In this document: positions 1-8,197 of the stretch, piece after piece | How positions within the stretch are numbered: position 1 is the first letter of the stretch | Layout: every line of letters starts with the position of its first letter | Assembly (NCBI GenBank): GCA_963818445.1 | Contig: CAWFSG010000013.1 | Coordinates: 37,954 to 101,953 of the forward strand | Reading direction: 5' to 3' | Length of the DNA: 64,000 nt | Source of the DNA: Prado023 sp963818445 | GTDB taxonomy: Bacteria > Actinomycetota > Actinomycetes > S36-B12 > CAIYMF01 | Position numbers and translations under genes: made by a program | The notes under the pieces: model-generated | Databases searched by the model: none | The model's input: only the letters and a program-made list of their open reading frames with translations | Told to the model about the DNA's origin: nothing

Positions 1-211
1 GCGCACGGGTAGAGGGGGGTATGAGTGCTGCCCTCCTGCGCGTTCTCGGTCCTCCTTCGTACCTCTCGTTAGCCCTGGTGCTGGCATGGTCCTCGGCCCT
101 CGGGGGGTCACTGGCCTCCGAGGCGTCGCCGACCCGAGTGGTCCCGATCCCATGGGCCGGCTACTGAGCCTCGGGCTCTGGCCCCGAGCTACACTTCCCC
201 CACGACAGGAG

Positions 212-652
212 ATGTCGCGGGATGTCGCGGTGGAGGCCATGGAGAGTCACATCGAGGACGGCGAGGCCCATCCCGGCCTCCAGTCAGTCATCGACGGGCT
301 GAACGCCAACGTGGCCGTCCTGGACCGTGAAGGCACCATCGAGTTGGTGAACACGGGCTGGGTGCGGTTCGCGGCCGAGAACGGCGACCCGGGCGGTGGG
401 CACACAGGGCCCGGCACCAACTACTTCGACTCCTGCTCGCTCGACGAGATCGTCGACGGGGACTTCGCCCGCAGCGCGGTTGAGGGGATCGGCCGCGTCC
501 TGCGCCGGGAGATCCCCGCCTTCTCCCTGGAGTACCCATGTCACTCCCCCGAGCAGGAGCGCTGGTTCGTGATGCTCGTGGCTCCCGCCGGGCGCGACGG
601 TGCCCTGGTCACCCACGTCGACGTCTCGGGAGCCCCCCGGTCCGTGGCGTGA
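212..652 (+). CDS. PAS domain protein
   Basis: A small, probably cytoplasmic protein of about 146 residues built almost entirely of one PAS sensor fold. The stretch NANVAVLDREGTIELVNTGW, followed by a WxRFAAENG-type segment, is the usual PAS core with an aromatic cap. The C-terminal half (EYPCHSPEQERWF, then a strand ending in a THVD-like motif) matches the end of PAS folds. There is no kinase, GGDEF or DNA-binding domain, so it may act as a partner or be a remnant of a larger sensor. ATG 212 directly follows AGGAG; GTG 230 and ATG 239 (after GGAGG) are alternative starts. A -10-like TACACT lies at 190-195. The ligand is unknown. Confidence 0.72.
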   Translation: MSRDVAVEAMESHIEDGEAHPGLQSVIDGLNANVAVLDREGTIELVNTGWVRFAAENGDPGGGHTGPGTNYFDSCSLDEIVDGDFARSAVEGIGRVLRREIPAFSLEYPCHSPEQERWFVMLVAPAGRDGALVTHVDVSGAPRSVA

Positions 653-781
653 CCACGCCCAGGTGCCGATAGACCCCGGGCAGATGACGGCCGACTCGCG
701 CTGAGCCCTCACCATCCGTCATCTGCCATCGGTGCATCGTCCTGCTCCCGACGGGTATATGCACGGGAGCCGGATCTGGGA

Positions 782-1306
782 ATGGATCCGCACCGGGGTT
801 CCAGAGCAGGGACGGTGGAGATGGACTTCAGTGAGACGGCTCACGACGCGCGCTACGACCAGGTGCGTGCGGCCCAGGCGGACGTGGTGGGCATCCTGGG
901 CGTGATCGCGCGCGAGCGCCAGCGCTGGAGCAGGGTCGACGAGGGCACACATGCGCGGATCGATGCACTGCTCGAGCAGATCTTCGCCCTCGACGCCGAT
1001 CCAGCGCGTGTCTGCCCACACGCACGCCAGGTGGCCTTCGACCGTGCGCCGCGACCGCTCGTCCTGGACTCGGTGAGGGGGATCCTTGCGTGCTGGGAGG
1101 GCTGCTACTGGCGCACGGTGAGCTCCGGGGTCACCGGCGGACCCATCAACGAGACATGCTTCAACTGCGGGCGGCGCCTGGACCGACTCGCCGGCCAGGA
1201 CCTGTTCATCGCCTACGGTCCCATCCTCGTGGTGGCGGCGCTGTGCGCCCAGTGCCGGGATGGGGCGCACCCCGGGTCCGATCTCGCGCCGGAGACGGGC
1301 GCCTGA
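782..1306 (+). CDS. hypothetical Cys-rich (zinc-ribbon-like) protein
   Basis: I do not recognise the family. The product is about 174 residues, with a helical N-terminal half (residues about 15-60, rich in R/E/A) and a C-terminal half containing several cysteines: CPHA, ACWEGCYW, then ETCFNCGRR and ALCAQCRDG. The two final CxxC pairs, about 28 residues apart, resemble a metal-binding knuckle pair; this is inference. No membrane segment is visible. ATG 821 directly follows GGTGGAG and would drop 13 residues, so the start is uncertain. The gene sits between a PAS protein and another unknown, which does not indicate its job. Confidence 0.6.
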   Translation: MDPHRGSRAGTVEMDFSETAHDARYDQVRAAQADVVGILGVIARERQRWSRVDEGTHARIDALLEQIFALDADPARVCPHARQVAFDRAPRPLVLDSVRGILACWEGCYWRTVSSGVTGGPINETCFNCGRRLDRLAGQDLFIAYGPILVVAALCAQCRDGAHPGSDLAPETGA

Positions 1307-1428
1307 CGCTCGCGGGACTCCCCGGCCGGCACTGCCCGCCCCGTCGATCGGCTCGCCCCGCGGATGGACCGAGCCCGGTGGGGTAGTGGCAACGGGTGGG
1401 GACACAAACTCTGGAGCTCGGAGCCGGC

Positions 1429-2272
1429 GTGGCCCGCGGCGCTGAGGCGGCCGCGATCGATGCAGATACCGGACCCCCCGTGCCGCTGGTGCGGGCCTCG
1501 CGGGCATGGACGGCGCTGAAGATCTCCACCGTCCTGGAGAGCCTGGCCTTCCTCGCCCGCGGGGTGGAGTGCGGCCGTCCACCGCGTGCGGCAGCCTGTC
1601 CCAAGCATGTCCTCGGCCCCCTCGCGGGCACGATCGTCGGGCCCGTCGGTGGTCCCCTGCCGCGGGACTCCGTGGAGGAGCTCTTCCGCCGGGCGGCCGT
1701 GGAACGGAGTGTGACGACGGGGGAGTGGCTCCAGTGGCGGGAGGCCAGGCTCACCCCCCACCTGCTCGAGGACGTCACGATGCTCGCCCACAGGGGCTCC
1801 TGCCTGGCGCGCAGCGACGTGGTTCGGTGCACCTGCGGTGAGGGCCGGGGCCCTGAGGAACCCGTTGCGATGGATGGGGCGAGGCGTCTGCTTGCTCCCC
1901 TCCCCGCTGCGGACCTCGGGCCGGTGCCTGCGCTGACTCCTGATCCCACGGGGCAGTCGGACCCCTGGCATGACACGCTCGTCCTATCTCGCCTCGACCT
2001 TCCGCGGGCGTGGTTCGCCCCTGTCCTCGAAGTACTCGGGCAGCGGGCCTCCGACCATCAAGGACGTGCGGACCCTGGCGGCGCACCTCGACCGCCTCTC
2101 CGGCGCCTTCGCCGGACCCCGGCGCGCCGACCGGATGGCCGGGCTCGGGCGCGTCCACTGGGAACCCGCCCTGCACATCACGCAGGAGTGGCGTGTGCGT
2201 GATGCCGCCGGTGGCACCGAGCAGGCACGCATGGAGCTCCTGGAGAGGCTGTGGCTCGCCGTGGGTCTCTGA
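1429..2272 (+). CDS. hypothetical protein, probably one gene with a frameshift
   Basis: Family not recognised. The first part (to roughly 1970) has strong coding bias in one frame, with a Cys-containing middle (segments RGVECGRPP, AAACPKH, RGSCLARS, VRCTCGEG). From about 1970-2045 the coding signal moves to the next frame and reads GPPTIKDVRTLAAHLDRLSG onward to a stop at 2272. The total length fits one gene with a single inserted base between 1937 and about 2045. The alternative is two overlapping genes, the second starting at ATG 1970 (100 residues). The chosen GTG start has GGAG five bases upstream; GTG 1396 is another possibility. No function can be assigned. Confidence 0.5.
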
Positions 2273-2366
2273 CCCGGACCCTTTGTCCGACGGGACCTCG
2301 TTCGGCGGTCGTCCGGTATGGGCCTGAGCAGGAGGGGCAGAGGGGTGCAGGACAACGGAGGACCCC

Positions 2367-2888
2367 GTGACCAGAGACCACGCCACCCCGCCCAGCGCCC
2401 TTTCGGATGAGTCGGACTTCGACCCGCTGACTGGGCTGGCCAATCGGGCCGAGCTCGAGCGTCGGTTGGGCAAGCTCTGGCTGCCCAACGGCACGCGCAG
2501 GGCCACACCGCTGGCCGTCCTCGTGTTCAACATCGACCGCTTCCGCTTCGTCAACGAGCAATTCGGCCACGTGGCCGGCGATGAGGTCCTGGCCACCCTC
2601 GCGCATCGCATGCGCATCAGGTCGCGACCGGGCGATCTCGTCGCCCGTTACGGCGGCGACACCTTCGTCATCGTCCTCGGCCGGGTCACCAGCCCTCGGG
2701 AGGCTCAGGGGGCGTCCGACCGGATCCGGCTGGCACAACTTGAGCCCATCGCCGTGGGCAGGCAGTGGGTGAGCGTCTCCCTCAGCGCAGGCATTGCCGT
2801 GGCGGCGCAGGGCGAGCACCCGCTTGTGACCCTCCGGCGTGCTGAGCGCAACCGGAGGATCTCCCGCGAGGGCCGCGGACGCAGATGA
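2367..2888 (+). CDS. degenerate GGDEF domain protein
   Basis: A stand-alone diguanylate-cyclase-type fold of 173 residues without a sensor domain. It has the family opening DPLTGLANRAELERRL (about residues 19-34), the metal-site segment VFNIDRFRFVNEQFGH, and a signature loop reading RYGGDTF, where functional enzymes have GG(D/E)EF. Loss of that acidic residue suggests weak or no cyclase activity and perhaps a nucleotide-binding or scaffold role (inference). The last 30 residues diverge from the family end and finish in a basic tail. GTG start with GGAGG at 2357-2361. The PAS protein just upstream may be part of the same signalling group. Confidence 0.75.
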   Translation: MTRDHATPPSALSDESDFDPLTGLANRAELERRLGKLWLPNGTRRATPLAVLVFNIDRFRFVNEQFGHVAGDEVLATLAHRMRIRSRPGDLVARYGGDTFVIVLGRVTSPREAQGASDRIRLAQLEPIAVGRQWVSVSLSAGIAVAAQGEHPLVTLRRAERNRRISREGRGRR

Positions 2889-3043
2889 GAGGAACGCCAG
2901 GTCCTCAGGGGAGCCACCGCGCCCACCAGGCGACGGCTGCTCCATATCGCGTGGTCCACCACTGCCGCGCCGCTCGCCACGGCAACCAACACCGTCTCGG
3001 CCGCACCCAGTACGACTGCGCTCGCCCTGTCCGTGTCCGGCAT
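2705..3043 (-). CDS. possible small hypothetical protein
   Basis: Low-confidence reading frame antisense to the 3' end of the GGDEF-like gene. In its favour, ATG 3043 is preceded by a very good ribosome binding site (GTGGAGGAAGCG), and the first 35 residues form a plausible amphipathic or membrane-associated segment (ASAVVLGAAETVLVAVASGA). Against it, the rest is arginine/serine-rich and looks like antisense noise, so if real the gene may be frameshifted or shorter. The 2889-3197 stretch holds nothing else I can support. Confidence 0.25.
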   Translation of the reverse strand: MPDTDRASAVVLGAAETVLVAVASGAAVVDHAIWSSRRLVGAVAPLRTWRSSHLRPRPSREILRLRSARRRVTSGCSPCAATAMPALRETLTHCLPTAMGSSCASRIRSDAP

Positions 3044-3197
3044 CGCTTCCTCCACTTCGACGGCGGAGGAGCACACGGACTGTGGTCGGCTCGTGTTGGC
3101 CCCCGGCGGTTGGCGGAAGCCAGCCTCGTCCAAGCGTGCGCGTTGAACACGAGGCGCTTCCGCTGGTTACTACCCGGCTCGCACCGTCCCATACACG

Positions 3198-4013
3198 TCA
3201 CAGATCGAAGCGTCGCTGCAGGTCGGCGTAGGAGAGCGCTCCGTCGAGGAAGCCCAGCGTTCCGGAGTCGAGCAGCTCCCGACCAGCGCGCTCCAGCAGG
3301 CTGAGCGTGGCTCGGGCGAGGCTGCCGCCCAGGCTGACCCGCGTGACGCCGAGCGAGAAGAGCGTGGGCGCGTCGATGGTGTTCGCCAGCCCTGCGACCA
3401 CGTTGAGCGGGCCGGGGATGGCCGCGGCGAGTCGGCGGATCGTGTCCTGCTCGACCACGCCGGGGACGAAGACGCAGTCGGCCCCCGCTTCGACGTACCG
3501 GACCGCCCGCTCGACCGTCTCGGCGAACGCGTCGCCCGTCGTGCCGGCGAAGTAGGTGTCAGTGCGGGCGTTCAGTACGAAGGTGCCGCGTGGCGCCGCC
3601 TCCCGGGCGGCCGCGAGGCGGTCGACAGCCTCATCGATGCCGAACAGCCCGCCCCTCCCGGCGTCCTCGAGGTTGCCGCCCACCGCCCCGAGCCCCACGG
3701 CCAGGGCCACGGTGCGCCCGACTTCGTCCGCGGTGTTGCCGTACCCGGCTTCGAGGTCCGCGGTCACGGGCACGCCCACTGCGGCCACGATGCGACCGAC
3801 GTGCTCGAGCATCGTGTCGCGGTCCAGCGCTGCTCCGTCCGGGACTCCGCAGGACCACGCGATGCCCGCGCTGGTCGTGGCGATGGCCGGGAAGCCGACC
3901 TGCTCGAGGATGCGGGCGGAGCCGGCGTCCCAGGCGTTGGGGAGCACGAAGCCTCGACCAGTGTGCAGGGCAAGGAGGGCAGCGGCCTTGTCGGTCGAAG
4001 GTTCGGTGGTCAC
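3198..4013 (-). CDS. isocitrate lyase / PEP mutase family protein
   Basis: A 271-residue TIM-barrel enzyme of the phosphoenolpyruvate mutase/isocitrate lyase superfamily, which makes or breaks C-C or P-C bonds of small 2-oxo or 2-methyl acids using Mg2+. Visible family features are the N-terminal FVLPNAWDAGSAR, the metal-binding TADLEAGYG, the GGNLEDAGRGG segment (NLED is the conserved acidic motif), VLNARTD, and the C-terminal substrate-gate region RVSLGGSLARA. It lacks the long insertions and KKCGH motif of true isocitrate lyases, so a mutase/hydrolase-like role is more likely, but the substrate is unknown. GTG start. No obvious operon partner. Confidence 0.85.
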   Translation of the reverse strand: MTTEPSTDKAAALLALHTGRGFVLPNAWDAGSARILEQVGFPAIATTSAGIAWSCGVPDGAALDRDTMLEHVGRIVAAVGVPVTADLEAGYGNTADEVGRTVALAVGLGAVGGNLEDAGRGGLFGIDEAVDRLAAAREAAPRGTFVLNARTDTYFAGTTGDAFAETVERAVRYVEAGADCVFVPGVVEQDTIRRLAAAIPGPLNVVAGLANTIDAPTLFSLGVTRVSLGGSLARATLSLLERAGRELLDSGTLGFLDGALSYADLQRRFDL

Positions 4014-4356
4014 GAGCCCGCCCCCTCGGCGTCGGATTGGGGCCCAGCGCCGCAGAACCGGGCATCCCCGGGTCTCCGGTTGGGCACGATCTGGGCCCGG
4101 GTGGGCTGCGAGGCGCGTGTGGCAACCGTCGTAGCTGCGTCGTGCGGCACCCAGTCATGGTCCCACGCTCGGGTGAACACCACCAGATTGTCGGCGATCG
4201 CGGCCTCTCGTGACACCCCACGACGATGCTCACGGAATCTGTCCGCAGGTGCCCCGGACTGGGCAGACCTACGGCACTACCCGGTGACCCGTGGGGCGCG
4301 CGATGCGCAAGTGTGCGGCCAGCCCTGGATACCCGACCCGGGAATGAGCCGACCTC
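4014..4356. other. intergenic stretch without a supported gene
   Basis: Gap of about 340 bases between two minus-strand genes. A short minus-strand frame (4010-4216, 68 codons) starts with residues that look protein-like but ends in low-complexity sequence and overlaps the neighbouring start. I see no convincing RNA gene, terminator or repeat. Confidence 0.4.
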
Positions 4357-4698
4357 TCACGCCCGCAGGATCTTCTCCATGGACCTGCCCTTCGCGAGCT
4401 CGTCGACCAGTTTGTCGAGGTAGCGGATCTTCTGCATCAGGGGATCGTCGACGTTCTCGACGCGCACTCCACACACCGTGCCGGTGATCAGCGACGCGTT
4501 CGGGTTGAGGTGCGCGTCGGCGAAGAAGTCCTCGAATGTGGTGCCCGCAGCGAGGTGGCCCTCCACCGCAGAGTCGTCGAAGCCAGTGAGCCAGCGGATC
4601 ACCTCGTCCAGTTCAGCCCGGGTGCGCCCCTTCCTCTCGACCTTCGCCACGTAGTGCGGATAGACCGAGGCGACGCTGGTGGTGAAGATCCGGTGCAT
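4357..4698 (-). CDS. DUF2200 family protein
   Basis: A 113-residue cytoplasmic protein matching the DUF2200 family over its whole length. Conserved segments are IFTTSVASVYPHYVAKVERK, VIRWLTGFD, FFADAHLNPNASLITG and DPLMQKIRYLDKLVDELAKG. Biochemical function is unknown. Start choice: ATG 4698 gives the usual family N-terminus (MHRIF), and the longer upstream frame is rejected because a -10-like TACGCT (4706-4711, minus) ends 7 bases before this ATG, suggesting a leaderless transcript. It lies 90 bases downstream of the repair gene on the same strand. Confidence 0.85.
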   Translation of the reverse strand: MHRIFTTSVASVYPHYVAKVERKGRTRAELDEVIRWLTGFDDSAVEGHLAAGTTFEDFFADAHLNPNASLITGTVCGVRVENVDDPLMQKIRYLDKLVDELAKGRSMEKILRA

Positions 4699-4787
4699 GT
4701 CAGCCAGCGTAGTGACCAGCGCGCGCCCGGGCTCCCGGCGAGTCAGCACCGGTGGCGCTCCCGGCTGCCGTGGACCGGCATGCCCGG

Positions 4788-5360
4788 TCAGCTCGAGGTG
4801 GCCGCCTTGGCCGCTGCCTTCATCTGCTGCTTGAAGGCGCGCACCTTCTGCAGCGAATCAGCGTCCACGACGTCGGCGACCGACCGGTACCCGGCCAACG
4901 CGTAGTCGCCCGCGGCCTCCTCCCAGCCCTCGGGCTGGACGCCGAGTTGCTTCGCGAGCAGGGCGACGAAGATCTGGGCCTTCTGCCGGCCGAAGCCCGG
5001 CAGACCCTCGACCCGGGTGCGCAGCTCCCGGCCGGTGGTCGCCCCGGACCACAGCCGGGAGGCGTCGCCGGCGTACTCGGACTCCACGATGGCGGCGAGC
5101 TCCTGAAGGCGCGCGGCCATCGACTTGGGGAACCGGTGGATCGCCGGGGGCTGGCTGCACAACGTCGTGAACGCCTGCGGATCCGCCGCGGCTATCGCTC
5201 CCGGATCCAGCGTTCCGAAGCGGTCGAGGACCTTCCACCCGCCGCGGAAGGCATGCTCCATTCCGTACTGCTGATCGAGCATCATCCCGATGAGCACAGC
5301 GAACGGATAGTCGTCGAGGACCCGGTCAGCATCAGGCTCGCCAGTCAGGTGGAACGCCAT
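4788..5360 (-). CDS. HhH-GPD-type base excision repair protein
   Basis: A 190-residue member of an actinobacterial HhH-GPD family related to DNA glycosylases, presumed to remove damaged bases. Features are an N-terminal helix bundle (PFAVLIGMMLDQQYGMEHAF), the helix-hairpin-helix LPGFGRQKAQIFVALLAKQ (about residues 119-137), and a Lys/Ala-rich C-terminal tail (KAFKQQMKAAAKA-like). No Cys-ligated iron-sulphur cluster motif is seen, unlike MutY or Nth. Substrate specificity is not evident. The gene is monocistronic or weakly linked to the DUF2200 gene downstream. Confidence 0.85.
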   Translation of the reverse strand: MAFHLTGEPDADRVLDDYPFAVLIGMMLDQQYGMEHAFRGGWKVLDRFGTLDPGAIAAADPQAFTTLCSQPPAIHRFPKSMAARLQELAAIVESEYAGDASRLWSGATTGRELRTRVEGLPGFGRQKAQIFVALLAKQLGVQPEGWEEAAGDYALAGYRSVADVVDADSLQKVRAFKQQMKAAAKAATSS

Positions 5361-5464
5361 CCCTCGATGGTCTCACGACCTCGCCCGGCGCACTCGGCCA
5401 TCGTCGAGTGGGGCCTGGTCGTCGTGTGGTTTCGCACCCGGCGGCGCCCTCCAGCGCCGTCGGC

Positions 5465-5470
5465 TACTGT
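5465..5470 (+). promoter_or_regulatory. -10-like hexamer, leaderless start
   Basis: TACTGT ends six bases before GTG 5477 and there is no ribosome binding site. This predicts a transcript starting at or next to the start codon of the oxidoreductase gene. It is one of more than a dozen such arrangements in the window. Confidence 0.5.
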
Positions 5471-5476
5471 CTCGCT

Positions 5477-7144
5477 GTGGTCACTGCAGCATGGATCGTC
5501 AGCCTCACCGCCGCTCCCGAGGAGGTCGCGGTGGTCGATCTGCGGGCCAGGCTCGCGGCCGCGGGGATCCGGGACTGCGGGCAGCCCGACGACTCGGCCG
5601 CACTTGCTGACGTCGATGTCGTCGTCGTGTGGGCCGACCGCGCCCTGGAACCCGACCTCGCCACGGCCCTGGCGGACCCGGCGGTGCGTGTCCTCCTGGC
5701 CGGGCCGACCCTCACCCGGGCCGATCCGGACGGGACCCTGTCCGACGCAGCCGGACTACGCCTGGGCCCGAGCTCACCGATGCACGACGTGCGGTTGCGG
5801 ATGGGCCCCGATGGCCAGCGGCTCTACTCGGCCTTCCACGTGCACGGTGACCACGCCCACCACGACGAGCACGAGCACCTCACCGGTCAGGTGGCGACCG
5901 TGGAGGGGATCGCCGACGACGTGCGGGTGCTGCGCACGGCCCGCCTCGGGCTCACCGACCACCCGGTGCTGACGTGGCGGCCCTCAACGGCCACGGCCGC
6001 CTGGACCATGGGGACGACGCCGGCGGCGATCGCTGATCGCGACGCGGCCCGGCTCCTGGTACAGGTGCTGCGCGAGATGGCCCAGGAGCCGGTGCCCGCC
6101 CCGGTCCGCGTCGGGCTGCTCGGCTACGGGGCCATCGGACACGAGCACAGCCGGGCGGTGCGTGCGGTCGACGGGCTGGCGCTGGCTGCCGTCTGTGACA
6201 CGTCCCGGGAACGCCTCGACCTCGCGGAGGCGGCCGCCCCGGGGGTGGCGACGACGACCTCGGCCGAGGTCCTGCTCGACCGCGACGACGTCGACCTCGT
6301 CGTGATCTCCACGCCGCCGAGCTCCCACGCGGGCTGGGCGCTTCGCGCACTTGCCGCCGGGAAGCACGTGGTCGTGGAGAAGCCGTTCGCCATCCGCACC
6401 GCTGAGGCCGACGAGGTCCTCGCCGCAGCGCGCGATGCCGGGCTGCTCGCCGTGGTCTACCAGAACCGGCGGTTCGACCCGGACCACCTCGCGGTCCGTC
6501 GGATCATCGACCGTGGCGACATCGGGGAGGTGTTCCACGTCGAGACATTCGTCGGCGGGTACGGGCACCCGTGCAACCTGTGGCACTCCGACGAGGGGGT
6601 GTCCGGTGGGGCGTTCTACGACTGGGGCTCGCACCTGCTCGACCAGGTGCTCGACCTGATCCCCACTCCGATCGACCACGTCACCGCTGCGGCCCACAAG
6701 CGCGTGTGGTTCGACGTGACCAACGCCGACCACTCGCGGGTGACCATCCGGTTCACCGACGGGGTCGAGGCCGAGTTCACGCATTCGGACCTCGCCGCGG
6801 CCCTCAAGCCCCGGTGGTACGTCCTCGGGACGCGCGGCGCGATCGTGGGCAACTGGCGCTCAGAGACGATCGTCGCCCGCAGCGACATCGGGACCCTCGT
6901 CGAGGACCGGTTGGCCCCGGCGGACTCCCCGCCTGCCCTCGAGCTGCACGCGGCGGACGGCAGCATCACCCATGTGGCCACCCCGACCGGTCCTGCCTAC
7001 CCGTTCCACCGTGAGCTGGCCGACCGGCTCCTGTTCGGGCTGCCGATGACCGTCACAGCCGAGCAGTCGCGCCGGGTCCTGTCGGTCATGGAGGCCGCGT
7101 CCGCATCGGCGGCCGACGACGGGCGCCCGGTGGTCCCGCGATGA
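5477..7144 (+). CDS. Gfo/Idh/MocA oxidoreductase with N-terminal extension
   Basis: A 555-residue protein in two parts. The first 200 residues form an alpha/beta region (VVVVWADRALEPDLATAL, a His-rich stretch around HVHGDHAHHDEHEH, and a WTMGTTPAAIADRDAARLL end) that resembles a degenerate ThuA/glutamine-amidotransferase-like fold. The rest is a classical NAD(P)-dependent Gfo/Idh/MocA dehydrogenase with the Rossmann motif VGLLGYGAIGHEHSRAV, STPPSSHAGWALRALAAGKH, the catalytic-lysine EKPFA and GGAFYDWGSHLLDQ. Such enzymes oxidise sugars or polyols. The stop overlaps the start of a second family member (ATGA), so the two are probably translated together. GTG 5477 is chosen because of the hexamer TACTGT six bases upstream. 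Confidence 0.82.
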   Translation: MVTAAWIVSLTAAPEEVAVVDLRARLAAAGIRDCGQPDDSAALADVDVVVVWADRALEPDLATALADPAVRVLLAGPTLTRADPDGTLSDAAGLRLGPSSPMHDVRLRMGPDGQRLYSAFHVHGDHAHHDEHEHLTGQVATVEGIADDVRVLRTARLGLTDHPVLTWRPSTATAAWTMGTTPAAIADRDAARLLVQVLREMAQEPVPAPVRVGLLGYGAIGHEHSRAVRAVDGLALAAVCDTSRERLDLAEAAAPGVATTTSAEVLLDRDDVDLVVISTPPSSHAGWALRALAAGKHVVVEKPFAIRTAEADEVLAAARDAGLLAVVYQNRRFDPDHLAVRRIIDRGDIGEVFHVETFVGGYGHPCNLWHSDEGVSGGAFYDWGSHLLDQVLDLIPTPIDHVTAAAHKRVWFDVTNADHSRVTIRFTDGVEAEFTHSDLAAALKPRWYVLGTRGAIVGNWRSETIVARSDIGTLVEDRLAPADSPPALELHAADGSITHVATPTGPAYPFHRELADRLLFGLPMTVTAEQSRRVLSVMEAASASAADDGRPVVPR

Positions 7145-8106
7145 CCAGTGCCAGGCCAGTCCGTTGGGGCTTCCTCGGGGCCGGGTTCGTGGCGTCCAAG
7201 GGGCTCGCCCCCGCCGTCCACGCTGCCGACGGTGCGGTCCTCCAGGCGGTCGGTGCCCGGGACTCCGCGCGGGCAGCGTCGCTGGGTCCCGTGGGGTCGG
7301 TCGGGTCGTACGCGCAGATCTGCGACCGCGACGACGTCGACGCGGTGTACGTGTCGCTGCCGAACGACGACCACCTGCACTGGGTGCTGGTCGCCCTCGA
7401 GGCCGGCAAGCACGTCCTGTGCGAGAAGCCGCTGGGCCTCGATGCCGCCGAGGTCGCCCGTATGCGGGTCGCGGCCGATGATGCCGGCCTGCTGCTGGTG
7501 GAGGCGGCGTGGAACCGCTGGCACCCCCGAACCCAGCGGATCGAGGCGCTGGTCGCCCCGATCGCGGGGCCCCGCGACGTCCGGGCGTGGTTCACCTTCC
7601 CGGGTGTCCCGGCCGACAACTACCGCCTGGACCCGAGGCGCGGCGGTGGGGCGCTGATGGACGTCGGCTGCTACACGGTGTCAGCGGCACTGTCGGCCCT
7701 GAGCGCGGAGGCGGTCGTCGTCGACAGCGTCGTGCGTCACATCGGTCCGACCGGCGTTGACCTGACCACCTCCGCCGTGCTGACCCACGCGAACGGGTCG
7801 GCGACGATCACGGCCTCCTTCGAGCGCCCCGAGGCCCAGGGCCTGACGATCCAGGCGCCGGGGCTGAGCGTGGAGTTCGGCGGCCAGGCGTTCACCACGT
7901 GGCGCGAGCCCTGCGTCCTGCGCGTGGTGGAGGACGGGGTCGCACGCGAGGAGGAGTTCGCCGCGTGCGACCCCTACCAGCTCATGATCGAGGCGGTCTC
8001 GGCGCGGGTCCGCGGTGAGGACGCGTGGGTCCTGCCGCTGGCCACGTCCGCTCACGTCGCCGCGACGTTGGATGCGATCGCCGCCACGTCCTCCACCTCG
8101 GGATGA
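7141..8106 (+). CDS. Gfo/Idh/MocA family oxidoreductase
   Basis: A 321-residue NAD(P)-dependent sugar/polyol-type dehydrogenase. Rossmann motif WGFLGAGFVASKGLAPAV at residues about 9-26, the SLPNDDHLHWVLVALEAGKH segment, the catalytic-Lys motif CEKPLG, then WNRWHPRTQ and GGALMDVGCYTVSAA of the C-terminal beta-sheet domain. It starts in a 4-bp overlap with the upstream paralogue, indicating coupled translation and probably consecutive or complementary steps on one substrate, which cannot be deduced here. The closest functional types are trans-dihydrodiol/xylose dehydrogenase-like proteins (inference). Confidence 0.87.
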   Translation: MTSARPVRWGFLGAGFVASKGLAPAVHAADGAVLQAVGARDSARAASLGPVGSVGSYAQICDRDDVDAVYVSLPNDDHLHWVLVALEAGKHVLCEKPLGLDAAEVARMRVAADDAGLLLVEAAWNRWHPRTQRIEALVAPIAGPRDVRAWFTFPGVPADNYRLDPRRGGGALMDVGCYTVSAALSALSAEAVVVDSVVRHIGPTGVDLTTSAVLTHANGSATITASFERPEAQGLTIQAPGLSVEFGGQAFTTWREPCVLRVVEDGVAREEEFAACDPYQLMIEAVSARVRGEDAWVLPLATSAHVAATLDAIAATSSTSG

Positions 8107-8197
8107 GACGTCACGCCGGCCCGACGTGAGCTGGATGCCCCCACGGTCGGGGCTGACCCGACTCAAGCGACGTGCGTGCGTCGCCGATGGATCAACC

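Noticed and set aside
719..1976. Long minus-strand frames opposite the unknown genes at 0.7-2 kb
   Set aside because: Arg/Pro/Ser-rich translations without motifs; plus-strand codon third-position bias is stronger.
4010..4216. A 68-codon minus-strand frame upstream of the PEP mutase-like gene
   Set aside because: The first half looks protein-like, but the rest is noise, it overlaps the next start, and there is no ribosome binding site or recognised family.
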